A stretch of DNA of 64,000 bases from Tetracladium setigerum (lineage: Eukaryota > Ascomycota > Leotiomycetes > Helotiales). The notes under the pieces are model-generated. The model ran no database searches and was not told the origin of the DNA. It saw only the letters and a list, made by a program, of their open reading frames with translations. The first letter of the stretch is position 1; each line of letters opens with the position of its first letter. The stretch covers positions 930,001-994,000 of the forward strand of contig PZJY01000002.1 in NCBI GenBank assembly GCA_031472005.1. The letters run 5' to 3'. The position numbers and the translations under genes are program-made. This document shows positions 1 through 12,147 of the stretch, piece by piece.

Positions 1-1
1 G

Positions 2-1186
2 TCCATGATGGACACAGGGCACAGTGTTGCCATGAAGAAGAGCATGAAGTTTGCAAACTCTTACAACAGCAATGCGCCTGAAGCAACAACAACAGAAGAC
101 GACGGGAAGGGAACTGTACGAAGTAATATAGGTACCGGTAGAGGTACTACTCACCATCACCACATTGGTCGATGGGGGCGCAACGGTGGTAATGGCCATC
201 CTTCGCTCTTCGATAACGAATCTCCTTTTCCAAATGCAGCAAAATCAAAATTGGCGAGTAATGGTAATGGACACGGCGCTCGACAATCCTCGCAACCTTC
301 AAGCCCACGGGCTGCCTCGAGAGCAGCGCTTTATGGGGGAAAGAAAGCCTCACCAATTTCTTCTGGATATGATATGGATGACGGCGCAGACGATGAACGC
401 ACCCCATTGATCTCGACGGTACGGTCAGCAAGATCTGGTCGTCGACGACCTGCCTCATCCCTACGACAGTTGGAACACCAGGCAGCACGAGCGAATCGAT
501 CCTTCTTTGCGCGATTCGCTGGTTGCATAGTCATATCACTGATGATCATCACGGTCTTCGCTGGCGCAATCGGATTCATGTTTGCCACCACTCAACCTTT
601 GACCGAGGTCACAATCCGTGCTCTAGAGAATGTGCTCGCAAGTGAGCAAGAGCTCATTCTGGACCTGTTGGTCACGGCAAGCAATCGGAATATCGTTGTT
701 GTCACGGTTGACACTTCAGACCTGGATGTCTTTGCCAAATCAAAATACGCCGGTACTGACTCTGAGTGGTGGAAGGATCCTTCCGGTGGAGGCCAACATA
801 CGCGCGATGTCGAGGTGATTGGGGATCATTCTTGCGGTATTGATTGTATGAGAATTGGCAATGTTCGAGAACTGCACAGCCCTTTGATGTTTGAGGGATC
901 ACCATTTCATCATGGTCACTCCATCTCGATGGGCCAAATACGCATCAACCAACCTGGCAACCAAACCACCCCATCCGGCAGTGAGCGATGGGGAAGAATT
1001 GTTCAACATGAGTTTGAACTCATCATTCATGGAACTCTCAAGTACACTCTTCCTCTCACGCAAAGGATTCGAACTGCCATTGTTGAAGGTCAAGTCACGG
1101 TCAAACCGAATGCAGCGGTTCGAGAACCAGAGTCTCCTCGTCCAATACCCGATTTGAATGACGATAACGTCCACATAACTGGGTAA
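2..1186 (+). CDS. VAC7: Vac7-like vacuolar segregation protein, C-terminal part (5' truncated by window edge)
   Basis: The frame is already open at the first bases of the window, so the true start lies upstream. The visible 393 residues begin with a disordered Ser/Gly/His-rich stretch. An Arg-rich segment follows, then one membrane span (about residues 165-195, around FFARFAGC...GFMFATT), then a conserved luminal domain with the GFMFATTQPL and VVTVDTSDLDVFAKS-type signatures of Vac7. In yeast Vac7 sits in the vacuole membrane with Vac14 and Fig4 and stimulates Fab1, the PtdIns3P 5-kinase, so it controls PtdIns(3,5)P2 and vacuole size. Topology (large cytosolic N-terminus, single span, luminal C-terminus) matches the family. 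The stop is TAA at 1184-1186. Family assignment is from the membrane/luminal block; the disordered N-terminus gives no information. Confidence 0.85.
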   Translation, partial: SMMDTGHSVAMKKSMKFANSYNSNAPEATTTEDDGKGTVRSNIGTGRGTTHHHHIGRWGRNGGNGHPSLFDNESPFPNAAKSKLASNGNGHGARQSSQPSSPRAASRAALYGGKKASPISSGYDMDDGADDERTPLISTVRSARSGRRRPASSLRQLEHQAARANRSFFARFAGCIVISLMIITVFAGAIGFMFATTQPLTEVTIRALENVLASEQELILDLLVTASNRNIVVVTVDTSDLDVFAKSKYAGTDSEWWKDPSGGGQHTRDVEVIGDHSCGIDCMRIGNVRELHSPLMFEGSPFHHGHSISMGQIRINQPGNQTTPSGSERWGRIVQHEFELIIHGTLKYTLPLTQRIRTAIVEGQVTVKPNAAVREPESPRPIPDLNDDNVHITG

Positions 1187-1977
1187 TCAACCCAACAAAT
1201 ATAAGAAACATTTCATTTGTCATTGTGTGCATTGGTCCTGTACAATTGAGCGAATATTTGGGAGCACAGCGTCGGCGAACAAAAGAATGAAAGCTACCTC
1301 GGTGGTTTTATGGAGAAAGGCGCAAAAATCTAAAAGAAAGACGTAGCAACACACTGGATTGGGCATTGTCTTTTTTTTGGCCATTGGAAATCCAAAGAAG
1401 ACTCGGAGACATTCGTGTGTAGAGACGGATAGAGGTCATGGAAACTGCGGGCACAATTTTTCATTCTTCCTCGGAAACTATGGTGTTTCTTCTTCTGAGG
1501 GAGCAGACCTTAGTAGAAAGATGACGATAGGGTTGGGAACCGCCGGGACCATCACCCTCGCCAATTGCCTGTCTTTCATCCTTGCCTCGCGGCATTGTTA
1601 CTTTTTTCCTTTTTCTTTTCCTGTTTATTCTGTTTTCGGTTCATTTGGGAAACTTAAGGCGAAATGGGGGAAATCGGGCGAACAAAAAACCAACCAAAGA
1701 GACAAAGCAAATTTATAGAATGGGATTTGAATGGTAAGGGCTGCTCAACCAGCAGCTGATTTGATGGGAAAGCATAGCACAGCACTGCAAAGCATGCATG
1801 CTGCAACAGCAACAGCAACAACAACGACAGCACAATACCTGTTTTTTTTTCCTTTTTCAATTTTTTTTTTCTTATTTCATCTACTTAGATGTCTGAGGGC
1901 TACGAGCAGTCGTGTTAAGCCAGGGACTTATTGTTTGTTTCACTCTCATGACCCCTTATGATTGCGCATTTATGACC

Positions 1978-2018
<41 letters not shown>

Positions 2019-2766
2019 AGAAGAAAGTGGAAAGGAGGAAATTGTACAATTGAGAAATGGATTGAAACGGAGTGGATGGATTTGAGGGACGCTGTTGCCT
2101 ACTGCCTGTTGTTAGGTGGGCAAGTGTTACTGGGTGGTCGGTTGTAGCCGTGGAGGAGGAGTAGTGCAGGGCATGGAATGAAAAGAACAAGGCAGGAGTG
2201 AAACGTGAATTACGTGCTCTGTTGCGAGAGTTGTTGTTGGTGATGGATGATGTAGCTAGCAGGGTGGATGGGAAGAGGCTAGCATATGATACCTAATTGA
2301 AATCGAGGGTTGAAACTAAGCCTGATCTTTACCCTGGATAATTGACGTGGAGGTTAGGTATATTTGTGATCTGGCAAGTCGTCTAGTTGTCTACTTCAAA
2401 AAGGGAGAGCTCACGAATTCCAGATGACCTTTCCGAGGGAACAGATCGAACGAATGTGATCATGTATACCTAGGCATCCGCTGCGAAATTCGAAGTTCGA
2501 ATACATCTCTTTGAGGATGGAGTCGTTTGGTCATGTCATTATCAAGCAAAAAGCCCTGAACCTTCACAGGCAACTTTCATTCAATAAACGCTTAAGACGA
2601 ATGCGTGGGATCGTTCTGCTCCAAAAAATGCCATTGCTGTGTTTATAACCAAACGCTTCATGAACCCAACCTCAAACCCAACCCTTTTCCCTTTTCCCTC
2701 TTCTTTTTTTTGCAATCAACCTCATCATGAGAAACCAAAGAATCGGAAGTCTCTCTCTCTCTCTCT
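1187..2766. other. Intergenic region between VAC7 and ALG13
   Basis: Convergent 3' ends of VAC7 (+) and ALG13 (-). No ORF here has recognisable protein features; the ones present run through poly-T and dinucleotide tracts. It contains a (GA)17 microsatellite, several T8-T10 runs and CAG/CAA-like trinucleotide clusters near 1800-1830. I see no RNA gene. Confidence 0.6.
1981..2014. repeat. (AG)17 microsatellite
   Basis: Perfect AG dinucleotide repeat of 34 bases in intergenic DNA. Confidence 0.95.
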
Positions 2767-3587
2767 TTAATCGAGACGAGCCCTCGTTTCTTCTTCATAT
2801 CCAACATCGTAACCGACGACACTATCGACGATCTCAGGGAAGTTGCTCGTGTGGCCGCCCCATGCTTTGGTGGGTTCGCATGCTTTGGCTATTGAGGCTG
2901 CAAGATCGCTATTTTTTTGTTGTTAGTTTAATTGTTTTTGGTTTTTATTTGAGAGCAGGGGGAGGGGGGCGGGGAATGGCATTGCATTATTGCATCTCCT
3001 GAAAAAGAGAGGAATGGTTTGGTGGAATGATTTGATGGTTTACCTGGTACTTGACTTCGTGACATAGCCCTGTCGAACTAACTCATTGGCAAGTTCCTCC
3101 TGGTGATTATCGAGTAAGGTGTGATTCGGGACAACGATCAAAGGAACGCCTAGTCTCATCACATCTAAGATAGTTCCCGCTCCTACATCCAGTCAGTCAG
3201 TCAGTCAATCAGATTTGATATATATTTATATTCTCAATAAGAATATCCCAGGACAAAACAAACAAAACAAGAAGCAGTTCATCCTCACTCACCAGCATGA
3301 CAGATAACCAAGCCCTGCTCAGATACACCCTCTTTCGCCTGACAAGCTCGAATCTGCTTGTTGAGCCCAGCAGCATCGAATCCGAATCCCTTGATTTCCA
3401 AACCTTTCGTATCATCAACCGCTCCTCTCAGGGTGTTGAATAGCTCTTGAGAATTGCCGTATTGGAAGGTGAGTCGCGTGAAGCCGCTTCCATTGAATTT
3501 TTGAAGACATTCTGGTGAGAGGGCGGCTTGGATGAGTTCGGGGAATTTGGCTGTTGCTCCGACTGTGATGAGACACTCTTTGATCAT
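2767..3587 (-). CDS. ALG13: UDP-GlcNAc transferase catalytic subunit Alg13
   Basis: Spliced from 3587-3293, 3182-3051 and 2897-2767 (558 nt, 185 aa). Alg13 is the cytosolic catalytic half of the Alg13/Alg14 enzyme, which adds the second GlcNAc to dolichol-PP-GlcNAc on the ER surface in N-glycan assembly. The N-terminus (MIKECLITVGATAKFPELI) matches the family opening, and the glycosyltransferase-28 C-half motif is seen as CHAGAGTILDVMRLG followed by PLIVVPNHTLLDNHQEELA. The HAG of this motif is split by intron 1, which supports the join. I chose the Met at 3587 rather than an in-frame Met 35 codons upstream because the family begins here. Exon 2 could also end at a second GT seven bases further on, but only the earlier GTACCA donor keeps the last exon open. 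The yeast protein is about 200 aa. The gene is divergent from mS35 with 247 bases between start codons. Confidence 0.85.
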
Positions 3588-3834
3588 GATTACATTATTT
3601 TCAGTATTGAGATGTTTTTGTTTTTGGGAAGTATTTCGCTTCGTCGTGAAGTCATTGTGATCAGTTAGTGAGTTGGTTGGGTTTCTTAGCACGTTGGATG
3701 CAAATAGAGAGGCTCAGGGGGTGCAGCTATTGAAGCTAGCCGAGAGATTCAATCGGGGATGTGAGGCCATGTAAGGCAACATTTTTTTGGAACCCATCCT
3801 CACGAAACGAACCCTCACAACCCCAAACGCAGCA
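3588..3834. promoter_or_regulatory. Short bidirectional promoter region ALG13 / mS35
   Basis: The start codons of the two divergent genes are 247 bases apart, so both promoters must share this interval. I see no clear TATA box; inferred from gene layout only. Confidence 0.45.
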
Positions 3835-5092
3835 ATGGCAGCTACACTACAGCCTCTTCGCCTCACGGCGAGAAGTTGTACGTGCAGAGGACCGCTCAAT
3901 CAATACATCACGCAGCCAATTGGGCAACGAAGAGCTCTCTCAACCACACGGTCGCGATGGAATGCCAGCACCCCCAGCAAAGGAGCTGGTAAATCAGCAA
4001 CACCTCGACCCGATTTCAAGAATCCAGCGCAGGCCTTGATAAATATGCAGACGCCAATCAATGATATCGTTGAGTCGGAGGATTGGAATGCCGAGGAGCG
4101 AGCCATGATGCAGACGGTGGTGAGGGATGGACCGCCGGTCGTTGCTCCTATGGTGGAGAAGGTTAGGAGGAAGAAGGCGAAGGAGACGTTCTTGAATCTG
4201 GGTGATCCGGATCCTTGGGAGGAGGATGGCCAGTTGGAGGATGCTCATGATGATATCACGACGCTGGGACATGGAGAGTTGGAGAGGCATAGGGAGATGA
4301 GACATTATGCCAGGTTGGCTGCGTGGGAAATGCCATTGTTGGCTAGTACGTTCAACAAACATCTTGATCTGATCTGATCTGATCTGGATAGATCATTCCA
4401 TTCGTGCGGTTATGCTGACTTTGGGACTGTAGACATGGCAAAGCCTTTCGTGCCACCGAGCGCGGATATGCCGCTTCGATTCAGATACACATCTTATTTG
4501 GGCGAGAAGCATCCGGCAGCGAAGAAGGTCGTGGTGGAATTCTCGCCAGCGGATATGCCAAATCTGACGCCCGTCCAGCGGGAGAAGCTGAAGAAGTTGG
4601 TCGGCGTGAGGTACAATCCCGAAAAGGATATTGTGAAGATGAACTGCGAGATGTTTGAGACCCAGGCACAAAACAAGCGCTACTTGGGAGATCTGGTTGA
4701 CAAGCTCTTGCATGAATCAAGGGTACGTAGTTCTTTCTTCCCCTTCCCTTCCCTTGCTGGGGGTTATTGGAATTATGGGCTAACTGGGGTGCTACTATTA
4801 TGTATAGACTGGAGATACATTCGAGGACATTCCTCTGGACTTACGACACCACCGTGTCAAGGTCACTCCTAAATTCCCCAGTGAATGGGCATTGACAGAA
4901 GAGCGGAAGAAGGAATTGGCTCAGATCCGAGCAGAGTCGGAGCGGAGGGATCTTGCAGGACAGCTTGCTGGACAGGTGCTGGATGGGACCAAGCAGATTG
5001 AGGAGGGCATTGCGAAAGCCGCCATTCTCCAAGAGAGGATTCCCGAGATGGCCGTCAAGGGAAAGAAGAAGGTTGCCGTCAGGCGAAATTAG
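3835..5092 (+). CDS. RSM24: Mitochondrial small-subunit ribosomal protein mS35 (Rsm24-like)
   Basis: Exons 3835-4345, 4433-4722 and 4808-5092 give 361 aa. It is a mitoribosomal small-subunit protein encoded in the nucleus. The first about 50 residues are Arg/Ser/Thr-rich without acidic residues, as in a mitochondrial presequence. The central block (RHYARLAAWEMPLLA across intron 1, then PLRFRYTSYLGEKHPAAKKVVVEF, then LVGVRYNPEKDIVKMNCEMF) is the MRP-S28/S35 domain. The C-terminus is a charged helix rich in Lys and Glu. An in-frame Met 16 codons upstream (3787) is possible, but the Met at 3835 gives a cleaner presequence. Intron 1 contains four GATCT repeats. Confidence 0.82.
4366..4385. repeat. 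(GATCT)4 repeat inside mS35 intron 1
   Basis: Four tandem GATCT units lying between donor 4346 and acceptor 4432. Confidence 0.85.
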
Positions 5093-6174
5093 AATGTGTA
5101 GGAGGGCAGGACGCCGCTGCACTGTATGATTTTTGGTGTAGATAGATATTGTTGTGTTGTCCGAGATATTTGTACAATACCCATGTAAAGTCAGACCTTA
5201 TTACTTTCAATAATGAAGTTAGTGATAGACATGATTGCGCGCGCACACCGTTGAAGCGAAGGGTGATCTCGTGACTGCTTGAATGCTCAAGCGCTCTCCT
5301 CTCTCTATCACATACATCTATCTCTCTCTATTTGGAAAGAGAAATGCTAGGATTGCAAACAGTGGCAACAAAAAGGGCGGACGGAGTAAACTGTATGTAT
5401 ACAATGATTACCTAACTTTAGTAAAACTCATAGCAAAGCGCCGAGTCGGGAATAGGTTGCACCGTCACGGCATTGTCGGTGTCGGTGTCTTGTTTACTCT
5501 GTCGCACGATCTGAGAGATCTCACATGTGCCTCGGGAGAGCAGAGCAGCCTCGTACCGCTTTCGTAACAAGAAACCAACAAGACTTTCATCTCAACCCCT
5601 GTGTTGGGTCCTCCCCGCACTTCCATTATTTCATGATAAAAAGGGGGCTCAAGCAATCAATCAATCAATCAATCGATACCCGTAATAATCCATTATTTGT
5701 TCACCCTCCCTTTCATGCCATCCAACATTTCGCGTCAATTTCTAGCATTCTGAAGCTTGTAGTCAGCGGTTCAAAAGCTTGTAAGTCTAGTTTGGTTCAT
5801 CCAAGGTAATAGGTCAGTGAGTGGTAGGCGAAGAAAGGTAAGAAGAAGATCTCAACGTACCTTATATCAGGACCGATGGCCAGCAACGGCAGTCGTAGTC
5901 AGCGCTTTTCTTCATCCACTTTTCGGAAAGAAGGGATACAGGTTGGAAAGCACAAAAACTTCGCAATTCAAAGCATCGGCATGCTAACGTCTGGTGCGAT
6001 AGCTGCAACCAACTAGTCGTCCAGATACTGGCGAGGAAACCGAGCTGTAAGTCCCCTCGGCAACATGCAGATAGCTACCTACTCCCCCTAGCTCCCGCAT
6101 GATCTGCAGTACTACACTATACGTTTCCTTTGAATATATTTATCTAACCTGCTCTAATTGATAGCTCCAACAAC
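5093..6174. other. Intergenic, 3' of mS35 and 5' of aldehyde dehydrogenase gene
   Basis: No supported coding region. It holds a CAAT tetranucleotide repeat at about 5654-5674. A likely 5'-UTR intron of the downstream gene lies at the 3' end: donor GTAAGT at 6047, acceptor TAG ending at 6164, with a CTAA branch-like sequence. Confidence 0.5.
6047..6164 (+). other. Probable 5'-UTR intron of the aldehyde dehydrogenase gene
   Basis: A consensus GTAAGT donor and a pyrimidine-rich TAG acceptor, ending ten bases before the ATG at 6175. There is no coding test for a UTR intron, so this rests on splice signals only. Confidence 0.35.
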
Positions 6175-7853
6175 ATGTCGAGCGTCAAGATCGCACCCTT
6201 CGTGGCCACGCCCGTCGAATCCATCCCCACCATCGCCAAACTCACCCGCACCACCTTCCGCGCCCACAAGACCAAGTCGCTCGAGTACCGTCTGCACCAG
6301 CTGCGCATGCTCTACTGGGGCATCGTAGACAACTCCGATGCCATTGTCGAAGCATGCTCGCAAGATCTAGGGAAGCCGGCCTACGAGACCTACCTCTGCG
6401 AACTGGACTGGGTCAAGAACGATATCATCTATGTGACCGGGAAACTGGAGAAGTGGATGAAGGACGAGAAGGCCGCCGATATCCCCCTCACAAACTCGGT
6501 GCTGAACGCGAGAATCAGGAAGGAACCGCTCGGTGCAGTCTTGATTATTGGGGCCTTCAACTTCCCGATTTTGCTATCGGTTGGTCCGTTTATTGGAGCT
6601 ATCGCTGCGGGATGTTCAGGTGTTTTGAAGCCCTCTGAGCAATCACCGGCTACGGCTATGGTTCTTCAGAATATCGTGGAGAAATATCTGGATCCGACTG
6701 CGTATGCAGTTGTCAATGGAGGGGTTCCCGAAACAACGGCCCTGTTGAACGAGAAGTGGGAAAAGATCTTCTATACCGGAAGCAACACTGTTGGAACCAT
6801 CATCGCAAAGAAAGCTGCAGAGACTCTAACTCCAGTTGCTCTCGAGCTTGGAGGCCGAAATCCAGCTATCATCTCCAGAAACGCTGATCCGCGTTTGGCC
6901 GCAAGAAGACTGTTATGGGGTAAACTTCTGAACTCGGGACAGGTCTGTTTGGGTCAGAATTACATCATGGTTGACAAGGAAATCCTCCCTGCATTCGTGG
7001 AGCAACTCAAGATTGCGCTGAAGGAATACTACCCCAATGGACAAAAGACAAGTACCGACTATGGTCGAATTGTCAACGCGAGGAATTTCCAACGCATCAA
7101 GAAGATGGTGGATGATTCCCAGGGAGAGATTCTCATTGGCGGTGAAATGGATGAGGCAGAGAACTTCATTGAGATTACCGTCGTTAAGGTCAAGGATCAC
7201 AAGGACTCCATGATTGTGGACGAGTCCTTTGGCCCTTTGATTCCTATCCTTGCAGTTGACGATGTGGATGAGGCTCTTCGAATTGCCCACGAGGTTGATC
7301 CTACACCCCTCGCATTCTTCCCCTTCGGAACCAAGGCCGAGACCAATAAAAGTAATGTTCTCCTTCCCATACCATATCTCTTACAATCTACTAACACTCC
7401 ACCACCACAGTGCTCAACGAATACACCTCCGGCGGCGCCTCCGTCAACGACGCCTTCTTCCACGGCTCCATCAGCACGCTCGCCTTCGGCGGCGTAGGCT
7501 CCTCAGGAACAGGCGCCTACCACGGCCAATCCTCCTTCGAATGCTTCACTCACCGCCGCTCTGTCACCACGACGCCCGGTTGGATCGAAAAGATGCTCGA
7601 TGTGCGCTACCCACCGTACGGCGACGCCAAGCTAAAGCGCTACCGAATGAGCAGCCAGCTGAAGCCGAATTTCGATCGCAATGGCGTGGAGATCAAAGGG
7701 CTGAAGTACTGGCTTGGATTTATCATGTCGGCTGGGACGGGGAGTAAGAAGAGTGGGTTGCTGGCTTGGGCGCTGGTGGCGGTGCTGGCGTGGGTGGATG
7801 CGAAGAAGCGAGCTGACTCTGGGACTAGTTTGATTTCATCGTGGTTTAAGTGA
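6175..7853 (+). CDS. HFD1: Fatty aldehyde dehydrogenase, ALDH3 type, tail-anchored
   Basis: Two exons, 6175-7351 and 7411-7853, give 539 aa, close to yeast Hfd1 (about 530). It oxidises long-chain fatty aldehydes to fatty acids with NAD+; Hfd1 also acts in 4-hydroxybenzoate supply for ubiquinone and in sphingoid-base breakdown. Visible motifs: GAFNFPILLSVGPFIGAIAAG (NAD-binding region), KPSEQSP, YTGSNTVG, catalytic Glu224 in LELGGRNPAI and nucleophile Cys258 in NSGQVCLGQN, then SFGPLIPI and FGGVGSSGTGAYHG. A hydrophobic C-terminal helix (LLAWALVAVLAWV) flanked by Lys residues is a tail anchor, as in fatty aldehyde dehydrogenases of ER, mitochondria or lipid droplets. The single coding intron joins TNK to MLNEYTSGG in frame. 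The substrate class is inferred from family and tail anchor. Confidence 0.88.
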
Positions 7854-10093
7854 TGCTTAGATGGATAGGTACTTCCTCTACCTATCTAGGTACCTACTTA
7901 CCTTACCTACTTAACATTACGTCTTTCAACTATTTCATTGGCATTGGGCATCGGTATTGGGCGGGGGTTGAACATAGGTAATTGATGAAGGAATTCCATC
8001 GACAGGTTGTCGTGTGGATGGATGTGAAAGAAAGGAAGGGGTTGTACAAATTGTTGGAAAACCAATATATCTTTTTCTTTTTCTTTTGGTTTCGGAACTC
8101 GGGGCGGTACTGTTATGTTGTTGTGCTACCTACAAGTAGGTGCTACGAGTAGCTTCGAAGTTTAGTTACTTTTTTTTTTTTCCTGTAGCGTGTTCTGATT
8201 GGGATTGCATTTGCATTTTGCATTTTGATATTCCAATTGCAAATTTACTTAATCACATGAATCATCATTGCCATTCTGCGCCTTTTTATGTTGCGTAGGT
8301 AAGAGGGTAGGCAGGTAGATGTTCTTTCATCACGAGCTGCTGTCAAGATGAGTTTTGTTTGTTGGGTATCTCTTGTACTGTGCCAATCTCCGGCAGCGCC
8401 GTCGGGGCATTACTCTAGTGGAAGGTGAGCAAGAGGACCTGCCTGCACATAATGAAGAAAGGGACGCCATATATATCCGATCTTAGCGTGTGTATTAACC
8501 TAACCCCCCCCCCCCCTCCAGGATCAACTTTTGTTGTAGCATCCTTCTTTCTCAGTCCCTTTGTGTTTTTTATTCAATGCTTGAGGACACACAGTTCATT
8601 CAGATGAGCCCAAAGCTTGTCTGACCTTTCCCCCCCCCATCCCAAAAAATTCTGGGGTTGCGGGGTGGTGTGGTATGGTATGTCAAGTTGTGTGTTCCTT
8701 AACTTGGGGGCATAATATTCTGTAAGAATTTGGGTGCTGCAACTTCAAAAGCTACCACTCTTCACTTATCACAGGTCCTCACTCAGTGTCTGTCCCATGT
8801 TATAGCTTCTTCCCAGTGTGAATACGTCAGTCTTCAACTATGCACACACGCAGGTTGTAGGCTTGAAGTCCTCCATGAAAGGGTTCTCGAAATTGCCCTT
8901 CTTCTTGTTTGGTCTGTCTGTAGTCGGGCGTTTTGACGAGGCGAGAATTTACGGGGGGATGAAATGAGAAGAATAATGTATTTCTTCTGTACGACAATCT
9001 GTGGATTATGAATCTTCAAGCCTTGAGAGAACATCCGCTTCTTCTATGATACCTTACGACTGCCCACGAGGAAGTACCGCGAGTTCCCTTTCCCTCAGTT
9101 GGGGCCGTGAAGACTTGCTTTGTTCGAAAACAATTAGTCTGAGACTCTATACCTTCTAACAGGGCAGGTTGGTTCCCAAAAAAATCCCAAGAGGATTTAA
9201 AGAGAGCATTGATGCGTTCCCTTGGCCGGGTATTCATTGCTCGTGAATGATACTACTTAAAAATACAGAGCCAGTAAAGTACGAAGACGAAGTGTTCGGA
9301 CTCGTCCACAGCAGACCACAACCAACGTCACCACTACCACCACGGCTTAGCGTGTGCTGAAAGCTATGTAATTGATGCATCCGTTGTGATATGAAGATGA
9401 CGGAACATTACTTCCAGGACGTGGTTGGTCAATGGTTGTCTCCCTGGTTATGCCGATTCCTGGGACGTATTTGCTTCGACAAGTTCATAACTCTAACGGC
9501 TCAATGACACCGATGAATTCATATCCATCTTGGGAAGTATCGGTGGTATCGCAACGCAAATTAACGATACAAACGGTCATGACGAAATTCGCAAAGAGTC
9601 GCTTTCTTAGAAATTTGTCCAAATTAGTGGACGAAAATCAATGTGCCGGGAATTCAGAAGACGGAAGTAAGGGTTTTGAAGGGGGGTCGACTGACTGAGG
9701 AGGAGGTCGCTGACAAAGTTAGCAAAGGATTTGTGGGAGCAGGTAGAAGGAAGCTATTTGGGAATCATTAAATCATCTACTTGGAGGAACCAGAGGTGCC
9801 CGAGGCGCCAGGGGTGCAAGATTTGTCCTTACTCAGCCTCCTTCTCCGGGGTTGATCTATGCTGATCCGGAGGAAGATGAATGAGCCTTTCCTTGTTGTC
9901 AGATGAAAATGAATAAGTCCGAAGTTTGAGAGATACATTTCGTTAGCAAAGTATCTGGAAATGCTCGTCACACTTCAATCGGCTATTCCTTAAATCACGG
10001 TTTCGTGCGGTGTACTCGTAAAATTCATGTTCATTACATTTTTGGGGGCTAGGCTGCCAACTAGAAAGTTTAATATATGATACAGGGTTCTCC
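7854..10093. other. 2.2-kb intergenic region without a supported gene
   Basis: ORFs here are short and low-complexity. The start has inverted TAGGTA/TACCTA motifs (7861-7915) typical of fungal spacer DNA. A C13 run lies at 8504-8516 and a C9 run near 8629. I see no RNA gene, and no conserved protein block in any frame. Confidence 0.5.
8504..8516. repeat. C13 homopolymer
   Basis: Thirteen consecutive C residues in spacer DNA; relevant to judging homopolymer accuracy of this sequence. Confidence 0.9.
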
Positions 10094-11248
10094 TCAGGCA
10101 GCCTTGCCTTCGTTGCTATCGATCTTTTCCGCTGTATTCGCAACTTCTGCTGCAGTTTCTGCGGCCTTAACATCTTCTTCGGTAGCGCCATTGACGGGTT
10201 CTTCGGTTTTTGGGCTAGACTCAAGGGTTTTCTTGGCCACTAATAGTGTGTTAGTGTATGTCCCTGTTGGATTGACTGAGAAATCAATGCTTTTGTTGAG
10301 AAATTGAAATGCTTGGCTGTCTTCCAGTATTTGGATTTGGTATTTTTGGACACAACTAGCGTTCTGGGAGACAAAAGCATTGTGAACATGTATTATCGTC
10401 TTTCCCAAGGTCACAGGACCTTTTCCTTGAACCAATTTCCAGGGGACGGGGTGCGATATTTGAACCACTTGCATCTCCAGAATGACACCAGTTTCTCGGT
10501 AATATTCAAACACTTGTTCAAAATATGGTAGCCGAGGAACTTATAGTTGAATGCCCAAAAGTGCCCGGGTTTTTGCAGAAAGTGTCCAAATAATTAATAC
10601 ATACCTTCCAAAGTAGCTGCAGGGCCACCAGGCTCAGCAGCCAATACCTTCCCAGCCTTATCGACAATAAAAACACCTCTTGTTGTACCTGCTGGTGCCT
10701 TTTTCAACCCAATTGCAGATATGAGGGTTCCGCCAACATCGCAGAGAAGAGGATATGGGAGTTTTTGCTTGGTCTGGAAAGTTGTATTGGCTTTCGCGGA
10801 GTCCTTAGAGAGGCCGTAGATGGCGAAACCGCTTGCGGTAAGGGAGGTATACGAATCGCGGAATAGGCATACTTGAGTTGTACCTATTGTGAACGAGCCC
10901 ATGATCAGCAAAACGTACTCCCAAGTCCGCAAAAAAGATGGTCTACATACAGCCGGGAGTCGAGGCCTTGGGATATGTGAACAACACAACCCCAGCCTTA
11001 CTCTCGTCCACTAACTTCTTCAACGTAGTCGCGACTCCATCATTAGTTTCGACATCCCCTCCGAAGCCCTCCAAATCGATTGTGTCGCCTACAGCAACCT
11101 TTGCGCCGCTCGAACTGGCAGCTTTGGGGCTGCTGAGCGCGTCTTTAACTTTCGCGACCGCTTTGGCGACCGGGCCCTTCTTTTTGGGCGCGGGAGCAGC
11201 AACGGGCTCGCTGGCTGGTGCCTTACGTTTGCGCAACTCTGGAGGCAT
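10094..11248 (-). CDS. DOT5: Nuclear-type thiol peroxidase (Dot5/PrxQ-BCP peroxiredoxin)
   Basis: Exons 11248-10951, 10883-10605 and 10239-10094 give 240 aa. It reduces hydroperoxides using a reactive cysteine recycled by thioredoxin. The fold is read as FTYPKASTPGC (peroxidatic Cys100), then a second Cys five residues on (Cys105, TTQVCLFRD), the PrxQ/BCP pair. RDSYTSLTASGFAIYGLSKDS, QKLPYPLLCDVGG and TRGVFIVDKAGKV follow. The codon for Cys100 is split by intron 1; joining the halves recreates the motif. The first about 45 residues are Lys/Ala/Pro-rich (RKRK, KKK) and look like a nuclear targeting or DNA-binding tail, as in Dot5. The acidic Ala/Glu-rich C-terminal tail in exon 3 lies beyond the fold. 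In-frame Met codons upstream (from 11434) are unlikely starts because that stretch is not protein-like. Confidence 0.88.
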
Positions 11249-12147
11249 TTTGTGCGGTCTGGATGTTGCTTGCGACGTTGAGGTGGTGTTGTTGGATTGC
11301 GAGCTTGTGATTGGTGCAATTGAGATACGGAGGTGTGAGAGCTTGGAGGATGATGTAAGAGGAAGATACGAGGAGAATTGCGCAATGTGGTGAGTTGAGC
11401 AGCACAACTTTGAAGTGGGAAGGCCTTTGAGCAAGGAAAGATGAGAGAAGAGCTGGGGGAAGGCTGGAAATCGAGAAGGGGGACGTTGACTTTAAGAGGG
11501 ATGATCGGTCTCAATATCATATTAACGCTAGTCGGACAGGGGATAATGGGACACAAGCTTGCCGCCCATTGGGGAACAAGATCGCTCGCCTAGGTACATA
11601 CATTTCAGCCAAAGAGATCGAACAAATGAGAAGTATCAAAGCAGGTTTTGTGTTCCTAGAAAGGAGCTCCGTAAGCGAGTTCCATTGCCAGCCTTCCGGG
11701 GGGAGACGGGGTCAAGGAGTCCGAGATATAAAGCTTGGGGAGTGGCTGTTTATTGGCCGAATTCATCGATTCTTCCAAACTTCAACAGGTTCAGAGGCTA
11801 CTGCTTTCTTTTCCTTACCATAAGCATATTGAGGATGAATATGTGATCCTGGCTAGGGGAACATATAAATTTGGCCGAAGGTTGGATATTGTGTCACGTG
11901 ATTGAGGGACGACAGACGTGAAGGAGAAAGTCAATATCCATATCGTAGTCGGCAATATGAATGACCAATCTGAAAAGAAACGATGTGCCAGCCCCAATAT
12001 TGATAAACATTTGCTGGACAAGATGGCCAGCTGCTGTGACATGTTTTTCTTCGTCCTTTGAAGGGTTGTCTCTGCGACTAGTTCGAGAAAGACTTAATAG
12101 GATTGCGGCCTGGGTTAAAGTTATTACCGAAACATGAGACAGTGCTT
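11249..12147. other. Intergenic between DOT5 and FOL3
   Basis: 5' region of DOT5 and 3' region of FOL3, both on the minus strand. The ORFs here are short and show no family features. Confidence 0.5.

Noticed and set aside
9432..9698. 88-codon ORF in the spacer between the aldehyde dehydrogenase and DOT5
   Set aside because: Short, no motif and no supporting splice pattern.
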